The position numbers and the translations under genes are program-made. From BOG-1112 sp964611335 (GTDB lineage Bacteria > Bdellovibrionota_B > Oligoflexia > Oligoflexales > Bog-1112), in the NCBI GenBank assembly GCA_964611335.1, contig CAZSXR010000003.1, positions 62,001 to 126,000 of the forward strand: a DNA stretch of 64,000 bases, read 5' to 3'. A model generated the notes under the pieces. It did not search any database. It saw only the letters and a list, made by a program, of their open reading frames with translations, and was not told where the DNA came from. This document shows, piece after piece, positions 1 to 7,864 of this stretch. Numbering within the stretch: the stretch's first letter is position 1; every line of letters starts with the position of its first letter.

Positions 1-4
1 TATT

Positions 5-898
5 GTGACAACAATAAATCAAAAGAGATACACAAAGCTTTTGGAGACTTTGAAGAGTAGGGGGCTTTTACATCAAGAATTTACTCAAATAGAAAAGAAA
101 AATGCACTTCGCCAAGAAGGAGCTAGTGTAGATCTACAGCGGCGTCGTTTTGCTGAAATCGGGAAGAGAAATAGTCTTGAGTTAGAGGAAGCGGTTAAAA
201 ACCAAAACTATGACCTTTTAGAACGACTACTTCAAAAATATAACGAAAATAGTCGAGCAAAAATGACACAACTTTATATCGCGGCACTTAATATAGAAGA
301 ATGTGATAGATTTAAAAAAATGTTGGAGTTTCTTCAAACGAAGGGTGTAGATATTAATGGGTACGATGAAAGGTTAAAAGTCTCTGTCTTAGAGTTTTTT
401 ATCCAAAATATGACTATGATCAATTATAAGAAAATATGGTTTTTGTTGGGGAAAAGAGCAGATATTATTCAAAAGAACTCCAAAGGAGATACACCCTTAG
501 ATCTTGCTGTCAAATGTAATCAGAAATTTTTCGTAACAGAAATAGCTGATATCTTCCCTTTTAAGAGATTTCCTCGACTTTTTATTTCTGCTGCGACTTT
601 GAAAGATAGTTTCGCGTTTCAAGAGATGGTGAGAACACTTATAAAAGCTCGTGGAGATATTAATGCTATAGATCCCCAATATGGATCTGTTCTGCATTAT
701 TTAGTTAAGACTCTTAATTTAACTATAGATGAAAAAATTCAAAGGATTTCATTTTTAATTTCTATGGGAGCTGAAGTGAATAGAGAAGATGAGAGTGGAA
801 AAATAGCATACGATTATGCCCTTGAAAGAAATTATGCATCATTGCTTCCTATTCTTTCTGAAGAAGCAAATAAAATGCAGCTAGTTTATCAGGATTGA
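5..898 (+). CDS. Ankyrin-repeat-like protein, probably 5'-truncated by the window edge
   Basis: The first in-window start is a GTG at position 5. The frame is open to the left edge with no visible ribosome binding site, so the true start may lie outside. The 297 residues contain degenerate ankyrin-type helix-turn-helix units: one near residues 155-180 (KGDTPLDLAVKCNQ), one near 225-240 (YGSVLHYLVKTLN) and one near 265-285 (ESGKIAYDYALERN), with linkers of the ISMGAEVN type. Such repeats usually mediate protein-protein contact; no catalytic domain or signal peptide is visible. The last 50 bases overlap the 3' end of the convergent gene on the minus strand. Ankyrin assignment is moderate, role unknown. 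Confidence 0.65.
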   Translation: MTTINQKRYTKLLETLKSRGLLHQEFTQIEKKNALRQEGASVDLQRRRFAEIGKRNSLELEEAVKNQNYDLLERLLQKYNENSRAKMTQLYIAALNIEECDRFKKMLEFLQTKGVDINGYDERLKVSVLEFFIQNMTMINYKKIWFLLGKRADIIQKNSKGDTPLDLAVKCNQKFFVTEIADIFPFKRFPRLFISAATLKDSFAFQEMVRTLIKARGDINAIDPQYGSVLHYLVKTLNLTIDEKIQRISFLISMGAEVNREDESGKIAYDYALERNYASLLPILSEEANKMQLVYQD

Positions 899-1460
899 GT
901 TCGAGTTGAATGCTGATTTTTTCTTCTAATAAACGTATGCTTTCTTCGAGTATTCTTTTTGATGATTCATCTTTTTCTCTATCCAATCTTTTTAAAGTTT
1001 TTTGAAGGAGCATCACTCTGGTTGAAATATCTTCCGCATTTGATTCATGTTTACGTAGCATTTTTGCTCTCAATTCAATTTTTTCTATACTCCATCCACA
1101 TTTTGAAGTTGGGTCTCTGCATTCCTCAAGGGATAGTATAGGAGAGAGTTTTTTAATTTTACGAAGGTTTTCAAAAGTTACAAATTTACGAAGCTCCGCT
1201 TTGCGGAGTCCTGAGTGGGCTACAATATCGTTTTCAAATTTTGGAATGATTTTCTCTTTTAAATGCTTCTTTACATTGGAAGGTGTGGTGTCTCTCTCTC
1301 GAGCCTCATGTGCTAAGAGATAATTCGAAAAAGCAATCGCAAGAGGACTTGGATTCTCAGAGGAATAGTCGCGTATAAGTTCATCGATATCGAGTGAATC
1401 AGCTGCATGAATAGCTAGTGGGGATAAGAGAAATACGTACAGAATGAACAAAAATTTCAT
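849..1460 (-). CDS. Hypothetical exported helical protein
   Basis: A 203-residue protein with a clear Sec signal peptide (MKFLFILYVFLLSPLAIHAAD, cleavage likely after AHA). The mature part is charged and predicted mostly helical, with Lys/Glu-rich heptad-like stretches near residues 135-185 that could form a coiled coil. It has one close Cys pair (ECRDPTSKCGW, residues about 113-121). The start is supported by an AGGAG-type site just upstream (minus strand). I do not recognise the family. The gene is convergent with the ankyrin-like gene and overlaps its end by 50 bases. Confidence 0.65.
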   Translation of the reverse strand: MKFLFILYVFLLSPLAIHAADSLDIDELIRDYSSENPSPLAIAFSNYLLAHEARERDTTPSNVKKHLKEKIIPKFENDIVAHSGLRKAELRKFVTFENLRKIKKLSPILSLEECRDPTSKCGWSIEKIELRAKMLRKHESNAEDISTRVMLLQKTLKRLDREKDESSKRILEESIRLLEEKISIQLELNPDKLAAFYLLLQKE

Positions 1461-1596
1461 ATTTCACTCCTTGATTCTTAATTTTGTAATGTTCTGTTTT
1501 TATCCTATATAGGTCTCTGTAAGTTTTGACTAAGTTCGATATTTGATATATGACCAGAGAACGCATGAATTTTTGACGGAGTGGAATAAAAACCTT

Positions 1597-2169
1597 ATGA
1601 CTAAAGAGAATTTTTTAAAAACTACAGAGATGTTGGTTGCTTTGGCCTTTGGTGTTGCGTATTGGCTATTTGACTTACATATTGCAACCATCGTTTTGAT
1701 CATTGGGATGACCGCGTTTGTCGTTTTAGTGAAATCCCTAGGACTGAAACTTACTAAACTTCAGCTTATAAGCTGGCTGGCAGTTCTTTTTCTTGGAGGG
1801 GCTGCGGTGTTTTTGAAAGATGAGAGTATCATCAAATGGAAGCCAACAGTGATTAACGCTGCTGTTGGTCTTGCTTTTTTAGCAACACAGTTTTTGGGAA
1901 AGAAAACCCTTATGCAGCGTCTGATAGAGGATAAGGTTCCTGCTCCTGTGGGGATGTTGCGGCGGGTCAATTTTTCTACGGGTTTATTTTTTCTGTTCTT
2001 AGCTGTACTGAATATTGTCGTTGCTCAGAATTTTTCAACAACAGTGTGGGTGAATTTCAAACTCTTTGGAGTTTTTATTTTGAATCTGTGCTTCCTTGGA
2101 GCATGTCTGTATTATTTGAGAGCGTATCTTTCGAATCTTCTTCCACCCGAGAATGGAAGCAAAAATTAA
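1597..2169 (+). CDS. yciB: YciB / intracellular septation protein A family membrane protein
   Basis: Polytopic inner-membrane protein of the YciB (IspA, septation protein A) family, linked in enterobacteria to cell envelope synthesis and division. It has about five to six hydrophobic segments and family motifs: IKWKPTVINA in the middle and WVNFKLFGVF near the C terminus. I chose ATG 1597 because the family begins a few residues before the first membrane helix and a GGAG lies upstream. A TTG at 1543 would add 18 residues and cannot be excluded. About 190 residues, close to the usual length of about 180. It ends just before the convergent tRNA. Confidence 0.85.
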   Translation: MTKENFLKTTEMLVALAFGVAYWLFDLHIATIVLIIGMTAFVVLVKSLGLKLTKLQLISWLAVLFLGGAAVFLKDESIIKWKPTVINAAVGLAFLATQFLGKKTLMQRLIEDKVPAPVGMLRRVNFSTGLFFLFLAVLNIVVAQNFSTTVWVNFKLFGVFILNLCFLGACLYYLRAYLSNLLPPENGSKN

Positions 2170-2187
2170 ATTTTTGCAGGGGAAAAG

Positions 2188-2264
2188 TGGCGCACTCGGA
2201 AGGACTCTAACCTCCGACCCTCGCGTTCGAAGCGCGATGCTCTATACAGCTGAGCTACGAGTGC
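2188..2264 (-). tRNA. tRNA-Arg (anticodon TCG), 3' CCA encoded
   Basis: The minus strand folds as a complete 77-nt cloverleaf: acceptor GCACTCG/CGAGTGC, D stem GCTC/GAGC, anticodon stem TCGCG/CGCGA with loop CTTCGAA (anticodon TCG, reading CGA/CGN), variable GGGTC, T stem GGAGG/CCTTC, discriminator G and encoded CCA. A20, an arginine identity base, is present. Oddity: position 19 is U instead of G and position 56 is A instead of C (T loop TTAGAGT), so the near-invariant G19-C56 tertiary pair is replaced by a matching U19-A56 pair. All stems pair, so the gene looks functional. Confidence 0.93.
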
Positions 2265-2281
2265 AAAAGAATAGACCATGA

Positions 2282-2309
2282 AACTTATCAGGACCGTCAT
2301 ATTTGTCAA
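2282..2309 (-). promoter_or_regulatory. Sigma70-type promoter of the tRNA-Arg gene
   Basis: On the minus strand a perfect -35 box TTGACA is followed after a 16-base spacer by TAAGTT, a passable -10 box. The tRNA 5' end lies about 17 bases further on, as expected for a short tRNA leader. Confidence 0.65.
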
Positions 2310-2337
2310 GCCTTGCTCCCATCGCTGAGGCCGTGGC

Positions 2338-2373
2338 AAAAAAAAACCCACATGTTTCCATGTGGGTTTTTTT
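2338..2373 (-). terminator. Intrinsic terminator downstream of fusA
   Basis: Perfect 8-bp stem CCCACATG/CATGTGGG with a 4-base loop, flanked by nine A on one side and seven T on the other. It can stop transcription in either direction; it directly follows the fusA stop codon on the minus strand. Confidence 0.9.
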
Positions 2374-2387
2374 ATTCGGTAGAGATA

Positions 2388-4520
2388 TTAGCTAGCGCTG
2401 TTTCCTTTAGCTTGTGCTTCACGGAACTTCGCAACCAATTGCTCTTGAATCGACATAGGAACCGGACGGTAGCGTGCAAATTCCATTGTGAATGTTGCTT
2501 TACCCTGAGACATAGAACGAAGGTCTGTAGAGTAACCAAACATTTCAGAAAGTGGAACTTCTGCATTGATGATTGTGAAATCTTCACGAATGTCGCTTCC
2601 TGTAAGAAGACCGCGACGTGAAGAAAGATCACCCTGTACAGGTCCTTGGTATTCTGCTGGTGATTCGACTTCGACCTGCATAATTGGTTCGAGGATCACA
2701 GGTTTAGATTCCAAGAAGGCTTCTTTGAAAGCCATACGTGCCGCAATCTTAAATGCCATCTCGGAGGAATCCACTGCGTGGTAACTTCCGTCTTCGAGCT
2801 CAATCTGAGCACCGATAACTTGGTAACCGCCTAATGGACCTTTGTCGATAGATTCACGGAATCCTTTTTCGCAACCAGGAATAAATTCCTTCGGAATGTT
2901 TCCACCCACAACTTTATTGATGAAAATAAAGTTGTCTTTAGAATCTTCTGGCAACGGACGTAAGGTTCCCACAACGTGAGCGTACTGTCCGGAACCACCG
3001 GTTTGCTTTTTATGTTTGTAGTTGTATGCAGCAGGGATCGTCGGAGCTTCGCGGTAGTTAACCTTAGGCTGTCCGACAATAACGTTTGCTTTGTACTCAC
3101 GCTGAATACGCTGAGCATAAATCTCTAAGTGAAGTTCACCCATTCCACGCATGATCGTTTCGTTGGATTCTGGATCGACGTAAACACGGAAGGTTGGATC
3201 TTCTTTTGTGAAACGGTTAAGCGCTTTGGAAAGTTTCGCAAAGTCTTCTGGTTTTTCACATTTGATAGCAAGTTCGATAACAGGCTCTGGAACGTACATA
3301 CTTTCCATAGTCTGATTCAAATTCTCATCGCAATAGGTATCACCGGATGCGCAGTCCACACCAACCATCGCTACGATGTCACCCGCCTGAGCTTCGTTGA
3401 TCTCAACGCGATCGGATGCAAACATCTGAACAATACGGCCAATACGCTGTTTTTTACGCAAACGTGGGTTGTAGAAGTTTTCACCCTTACGCATCGTACC
3501 CTGATAGATACGTGTGTAAGTCAACTGACCATAAGCATCTTCTGTAATCTTGAAAGCCATTGCTACAAGAGGCTTGCTTGGATCTGGAAAGACTTCCACG
3601 TGTGCATCTTTTGCTTCTACACCTTTTGCCAATTGATCGTTGTCGATAGAATAGTACTTACGATCCAATGGACTTGGTAAATAGCGTCCAACAGCATCGA
3701 GAAGCAACTGAACGCCTTTGTTTTTGTAGGCAGAACCGATGTAAACCGGTGTGATTTTGCGTTCAAGTGTTGCTTCGCGGATTGTTTTATGAAGAAGTTC
3801 TTCAGGAACTTCTTTCTCTTCGAGCAACAATTCAGTCATCTCATCAGAGAACATAGAAACACCATCATACATCAATGCATGGTATTCTTTTGCCTGTTCC
3901 ATATATTCAGCAGGAATCTCTTCCTCACGAATGTTTTCACCGTTTTTACCGTCGAAATATATCGCTTTCATTTTGATCAAGTCGATGATGCCACCGAAGT
4001 CATCTTCGAGACCCATGGGGAGTTGCATAAGAACTGGGTTGTGACCCAATTTTTGTTTTAATTGTGATGTAACTTTGAATGGGTTTGCGCCAGCTCTATC
4101 AAGTTTGTTGATAAACGCCAAGCAAGGTACACCGTAACGTCTCATCTGACGGTCTACAGTGAAAGACTGAGATTGGACACCGGATACGCCGCAGAGAACA
4201 AGTACGGCACCGTCAAGTACACGCAAAGAACGTTCTACTTCGATTGTGAAGTCAACGTGTCCTGGGGTGTCGATAAGCTGAATAAGTGTGTTTTTCCATT
4301 GGATAGTAACAGCAGCTGAGGTGATGGTGATTCCACGCTCTTTTTCGAGTTCCATGAAGTCCATTTTTGCACCGTCGCCATCACCGCGTACCTCTTGGAT
4401 ACGGTGAATCATACCAGTGTAAAAAAGAATGCGCTCACTGAGGGTTGTTTTCCCTGAGTCAATGTGCGCAGAAATTCCGATATTTCGGTAGTCCTTGAGT
4501 TCAAACTTTTTCTTGTTCAT
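2388..4520 (-). CDS. fusA: Elongation factor G, mitochondrial-like (spdEFG1) type
   Basis: A 710-residue translational GTPase that drives ribosomal translocation. GTP motifs: P loop AHIDSGKTT (18-26), DTPGH (84-88), NKLD (138-141). Domains II to V follow, with the domain IV/V region ending in SMSQGKATFTMEF. The P loop carries Ser (HIDSGKTTL) where ordinary bacterial EF-G has Ala (HIDAGKTTT). The switch I region (GDGDGAKMDFMELEKERGI) and blocks such as HVDFTIEVERSLRVLDGAVL resemble mitochondrial EFG1 and the spdEFG1 of spirochaetes, planctomycetes and delta-proteobacteria. It stands alone, not in a str operon with rpsL, rpsG or tuf. It has its own promoter and terminator. Family certain; sub-type likely. 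Confidence 0.97.
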   Translation of the reverse strand: MNKKKFELKDYRNIGISAHIDSGKTTLSERILFYTGMIHRIQEVRGDGDGAKMDFMELEKERGITITSAAVTIQWKNTLIQLIDTPGHVDFTIEVERSLRVLDGAVLVLCGVSGVQSQSFTVDRQMRRYGVPCLAFINKLDRAGANPFKVTSQLKQKLGHNPVLMQLPMGLEDDFGGIIDLIKMKAIYFDGKNGENIREEEIPAEYMEQAKEYHALMYDGVSMFSDEMTELLLEEKEVPEELLHKTIREATLERKITPVYIGSAYKNKGVQLLLDAVGRYLPSPLDRKYYSIDNDQLAKGVEAKDAHVEVFPDPSKPLVAMAFKITEDAYGQLTYTRIYQGTMRKGENFYNPRLRKKQRIGRIVQMFASDRVEINEAQAGDIVAMVGVDCASGDTYCDENLNQTMESMYVPEPVIELAIKCEKPEDFAKLSKALNRFTKEDPTFRVYVDPESNETIMRGMGELHLEIYAQRIQREYKANVIVGQPKVNYREAPTIPAAYNYKHKKQTGGSGQYAHVVGTLRPLPEDSKDNFIFINKVVGGNIPKEFIPGCEKGFRESIDKGPLGGYQVIGAQIELEDGSYHAVDSSEMAFKIAARMAFKEAFLESKPVILEPIMQVEVESPAEYQGPVQGDLSSRRGLLTGSDIREDFTIINAEVPLSEMFGYSTDLRSMSQGKATFTMEFARYRPVPMSIQEQLVAKFREAQAKGNSAS

Positions 4521-4559
4521 GGTTCGAGTGTTTCCTTGAGGAGTTGCTGTTAGACGCCG

Positions 4560-4588
4560 TATTTACACTTTTTTCTGAAAAGAATCAA
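4560..4588 (-). promoter_or_regulatory. Predicted fusA promoter
   Basis: On the minus strand TTGATT and TAAATA are separated by exactly 17 bases, 40 bases upstream of the fusA ATG. A good match to a housekeeping sigma factor promoter. Confidence 0.6.
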
Positions 4589-4609
4589 CCTTGGAGGGGT
4601 ATGGATGGC

Positions 4610-6124
4610 CTAAACATCCCATTTTTTGAACATTTTGCGAAAGGCGAAAGGGAGGAGCGCTTTGAGATCTTGTAGAAAATCTCGGGGAGATTTTGGAAAT
4701 GAAAGACGCAGGGCCGTTTTTAGTCCCTCATAAGTTTCTTGGTTGAAGGGATACCAGTAGAGGTTTCTATTGCTAGGAAGGAGGTCCCAGCTGATGACTT
4801 TGCAATGGGTCATTTCTTCAAGACCCGCAGCTCCGTGCGTCCTTCCAAGGCCAGATTCTTTCCATCCGCCCCAAGGGGTTTCGGAAAGAGCATGTGTTAT
4901 CGAATGGTCATTGATTGTGGTCACCCCTGTTTCGAGATAAAGGGCTATTTCCTTGGCCCGCTTTATGTCCCTTGTCCAAATCGATGAGGTCAGCGCGTAT
5001 TTGCTGTGGTTTGCAAGATTCACAGCTTCCCTTGCAGTACGGACCTTCATGACGGAAAGTACAGGTCCGAAAGTTTCCTCTTTCATAACTTTCATCGAAT
5101 GATCAACATGGACTAAGACCGTTGCGGGAAAGTAGTTTCCAGTCAAAGACTCTTTGCCAGTCGATTGAGCGATAATTTTTGCTCCTTTTTCGACGGCTTC
5201 TTTAACATGTGCATCGATGATTTCCAATTGCTTGGGATTCGTAATCGCTCCGACCTCAATATCGGGATCTTGGAAAGAACCATGTCTCAAAGCTTTTGTT
5301 TTTTTAGTAAGCAGTTCTATAAACTCGTCATAGATCTGTTCATGAACATAAGCTCTTTCTATTCCTGCACAGGTTTGTCCCGCATTTTGAAAGGCCCCCC
5401 ATGTGGCTCCGTTCGTTGCTCGTTCTAAATCTGCATCTTCAAGAACAATCATGGCATCGTTGCCACCAAGTTCAAGAGAAAGAGGTGTGAGCGTTTCAGA
5501 TGCTTTGCGCATCAACTCTTTTCCCACACGTACGGAACCTGTGAAGAAAATTTTATCTATACCATTTGCAAAAAAAGCATCTGCAAGTTCAGCACCTGGT
5601 TTCTCTAAAAGATGGAACAAATTTTTTGGTAAGCCAGAAGATTCCACAATTTTTTTTATCAAAGGTCCTACATTTGGTGTGATTTCGTGGGATGTTTTCA
5701 GAAGGATGGCGTTACCCGCAATAAGTCCCATGACAACTTCACCGAAAGGAATAGAAAGAGGGTAATTCCATGGGCTTATGATTCCTACGACACCCAAAGG
5801 CATGCGAGCGATAGCATTGCGTTTGTTCATGAGAAGGGGAATAGAAGGTTTTAACTTTCGAGTTCGTAAAACGGATTCTGCATTGTTTGCATACCATTTG
5901 CATGCAAATGCACAGGGTAAAACTTCATCTGCTAATGCGTCAATTTTTGTTTTGCCTGTATCTTTGCAGAGAATATCCACAAGCGTATCTGCATTTTCTA
6001 CTATGTAATCACGCATTTTATCGATGTAAACTTTGCGTTCGGAAAATGTGCTTTGGGCCCATTCTTTTTGCGCAAGACGCGCACTTACGAAGATGTCCGT
6101 GAGGTCTAAGGGTGTTCCCGTCAT
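4610..6124 (-). CDS. NAD(P)-dependent aldehyde dehydrogenase with C-terminal extension
   Basis: A 504-residue ALDH-superfamily enzyme that oxidises an aldehyde to the acid. Visible signatures: PLGVVGIISPWNYPL (cofactor side), FTGSVRVGKEL, the general base Glu in LSLELGGND, the catalytic Cys in NAGQTCAGIER, and EETFGPVLSV near the C-terminal third. After the usual end of the catalytic fold there are about 60 extra residues rich in aromatic and basic residues (from about SNRNLYWYPF to KKWDV), which could be an amphipathic membrane-associating tail. This tail and the short N terminus resemble class-3-like ALDHs acting on fatty or medium-chain aldehydes, but the substrate cannot be fixed from sequence. 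Divergent from hisS. Confidence 0.9.
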   Translation of the reverse strand: MTGTPLDLTDIFVSARLAQKEWAQSTFSERKVYIDKMRDYIVENADTLVDILCKDTGKTKIDALADEVLPCAFACKWYANNAESVLRTRKLKPSIPLLMNKRNAIARMPLGVVGIISPWNYPLSIPFGEVVMGLIAGNAILLKTSHEITPNVGPLIKKIVESSGLPKNLFHLLEKPGAELADAFFANGIDKIFFTGSVRVGKELMRKASETLTPLSLELGGNDAMIVLEDADLERATNGATWGAFQNAGQTCAGIERAYVHEQIYDEFIELLTKKTKALRHGSFQDPDIEVGAITNPKQLEIIDAHVKEAVEKGAKIIAQSTGKESLTGNYFPATVLVHVDHSMKVMKEETFGPVLSVMKVRTAREAVNLANHSKYALTSSIWTRDIKRAKEIALYLETGVTTINDHSITHALSETPWGGWKESGLGRTHGAAGLEEMTHCKVISWDLLPSNRNLYWYPFNQETYEGLKTALRLSFPKSPRDFLQDLKALLPFAFRKMFKKWDV

Positions 6125-6234
6125 ATTTAAACCTTAAACTTGAGTTTGTTTGCTCGAACTTCTAGGCTACAGTATCCTTCAAAAATTGGCTTTGTCTCAA
6201 GAAGAGTTATGAAGAGTTATAGAAAAGGTTTGAT

Positions 6235-7557
6235 ATGAGTTCTAAAAAAGTAAGTCCGCGCCGCTTGAAAGGCTTCCAAGATTACACTCCTGAGATTATG
6301 GAGAAGCGGCTTATGATCTTACAGACTGCACGGAACCTAGCAAAATGCGCAGGTTTTCAGGAAATTGCAACACCTGCATTGGAATACGCAGAAGTTCTTC
6401 TGGGAGTGGGTGGAGAAACAGACAAGCAGGTTTTTCGTTTCACCGATGGAGGTGAGCGCGATGTTGCCATGCGCTATGATCTGACGGTTCCCTTTGCACG
6501 TTATGCTGCGGAAAATTATGGTCAGTTGCCTATACCTTTTAAACGGTTGCAAATCGGTGATGTTTGGCGTGCAGAAAAGCCACAAAAAGGTCGTTATCGC
6601 GAATTTTGTCAGTGTGATATCGACATCATTGGTGTCGATACACTTTCTGCAGATTTAGAAATACTTCTTACAGTTTCTAAAATTCTTCTCAAAATTATTC
6701 CTGTGCCTTTTACAATTTCTTGTAACAACCGTGTGATCCTTTCTTTTTTGATCCGCAAAATTTTAGGATTGCATGATGAGAAATCTGAACAAGAAGCTTT
6801 GATACTTTTAGACAAGTTAGACAAACAGGGTAAAGAAAGTGTTGTCAAACAATTTTCTGAAAATCTAAATGTCCCTGAAATTAAATCTTCCGAATTGTTA
6901 GATCTTATTAGTACTTTTCATCAGGACAATGTTTCTTCTCTAACAAAGTTTTTTGAGGATGCAGAAATAAAAGAAACGTGGAAGCGTTTCGAAGAGACAT
7001 TGAAAATCATGCAAGAGATGACTCGTGGAACGCATTGCAAAATAGAAATGAATCTGAGTATTGCGCGGGGACTCGCTTATTACACAGGTATTGTCTATGA
7101 AACGACTGTTGACAATGTAAGTGGTTTCGGATCGGTGTGTTCCGGTGGACGCTATAATAATTTAGCAGAACGTTTCGTAGATCATGATATGCCTGGTGTA
7201 GGTATTTCCATCGGAGTTGATAGACTGACTGCTTTGTTGATGGAAAAGGAAGGTGTGCAAGCACAGGCTCCTGCTCAGGTTTATATTGCCGTTGCAGGAC
7301 CGGATTGTGTTGCGGATGCTTTCAAGTTGGCTTCTCGTTTGCGTGACTCGGGTATTTCTGTAGATCTCTCTTTGAAGGAACAGAAGCTGGGATCTCAGTT
7401 TAAGAATGCTGATAAACGTGGGTTCCATTGGGTTGTCGTTGTAGGTGGAGATGAAGTTAAGGCTCAACTCTATCCTTTGAAGAATATGAAAACAGGAGTC
7501 GAAGAGAAAGGCTTGAGTGTGGATAAAATTATTGCGGGTGTGAGTGGTTGTTTTTAA
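6235..7557 (+). CDS. hisS: Histidine-tRNA ligase
   Basis: A 440-residue class II aminoacyl-tRNA synthetase that charges tRNA-His. Motif 1 region GFQDYTPEIMEKR, motif 2 RAEKPQKGRYREFCQCD (ATP binding), the histidine-specific loop RGLAYYTGIVYE, motif 3 GVGISIGVDRL, then an anticodon-binding domain ending with VVVGGDEV. Length and domain order are normal. The gene is monocistronic, divergent from the aldehyde dehydrogenase with a 110-base shared upstream region. No T-run terminator follows; a small hairpin (GGAT/ATCC near 7602-7616) is the only structure downstream. Confidence 0.97.
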   Translation: MSSKKVSPRRLKGFQDYTPEIMEKRLMILQTARNLAKCAGFQEIATPALEYAEVLLGVGGETDKQVFRFTDGGERDVAMRYDLTVPFARYAAENYGQLPIPFKRLQIGDVWRAEKPQKGRYREFCQCDIDIIGVDTLSADLEILLTVSKILLKIIPVPFTISCNNRVILSFLIRKILGLHDEKSEQEALILLDKLDKQGKESVVKQFSENLNVPEIKSSELLDLISTFHQDNVSSLTKFFEDAEIKETWKRFEETLKIMQEMTRGTHCKIEMNLSIARGLAYYTGIVYETTVDNVSGFGSVCSGGRYNNLAERFVDHDMPGVGISIGVDRLTALLMEKEGVQAQAPAQVYIAVAGPDCVADAFKLASRLRDSGISVDLSLKEQKLGSQFKNADKRGFHWVVVVGGDEVKAQLYPLKNMKTGVEEKGLSVDKIIAGVSGCF

Positions 7558-7623
7558 CTTGTTTTTTAAGTCGAGGAGAATCGAATAACCACCATAAAAG
7601 GATGTGAGTATCCAATAAGTAGC

Positions 7624-7758
7624 TCATTTAAAATACTCCATAAATTCTTTAGGTAGTTTGTCAAAGTCAGCAGCTATTTTAACTTTTCCTTCCCAGCCAC
7701 CAGGACTTCTCTTTTTACGTTTTTGAGTAAATTCGATTGGAGCATAATTTCCCCAAAA
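7624..7758 (-). pseudogene. Remnant of a Phd/DUF2281-like antitoxin, C-terminal part only
   Basis: The minus-strand frame ending at 7624 has a C terminus (KKRSPGGWEGKVKIAADF, then DKLPKEFMEYFK) that looks like the toxin-binding tail of Phd/YefM or DUF2281-type antitoxins, where a Gly-x-Gly-Lys strand is followed by a DDFD-like acidic motif and a short helix. The upstream part of the same open frame runs through a palindrome and a terminator hairpin and starts at an ATG next to that hairpin, so the N terminus is not real. No toxin gene is nearby. I read this as the 3' scrap of a lost toxin-antitoxin module. Family match is by eye only. Confidence 0.4.
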
Positions 7759-7760
7759 AA

Positions 7761-7802
7761 TGACATATAGACCAAGCTTAGCTAAGTTTAGTCTATATGT
7801 CA
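7761..7802. repeat. 42-bp near-perfect palindrome
   Basis: Two 21-base arms meet without a spacer. The outer 12 bases (TGACATATAGAC / GTCTATATGTCA) match perfectly. The inner part has two mismatches, both G-T pairable in RNA. On the minus strand it is followed by TTTTTT, so it could act as a second terminator behind the outer-membrane protein gene; it could equally be the trace of a small mobile element. I noticed no second copy in this window. Confidence 0.7.
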
Positions 7803-7809
7803 GGAGGGC

Positions 7810-7840
7810 AAAAAAAAAGAGAGTTGTGAAAACTCTCTTT
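7810..7840 (-). terminator. Intrinsic terminator of the outer-membrane protein gene
   Basis: Perfect 10-bp stem AAAGAGAGTT / AACTCTCTTT with a 5-base loop, followed on the minus strand by a run of at least six T. It sits 24 bases beyond the stop codon of the outer-membrane protein gene. Confidence 0.9.
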
Positions 7841-7864
7841 CTCATTCTTAACTCAAAACTATTC

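Noticed and set aside
2313..2621. Plus-strand frame of 102 codons overlapping the fusA end
   Set aside because: It is antisense to fusA codons and passes through the fusA terminator; no ribosome site.
7759..7845. N-terminal half of the minus-strand frame 7624-7845 as part of a real 73-residue gene
   Set aside because: The start codon lies beside a strong terminator and the frame runs through the hairpin and the 42-bp palindrome; only the last part looks like a protein.
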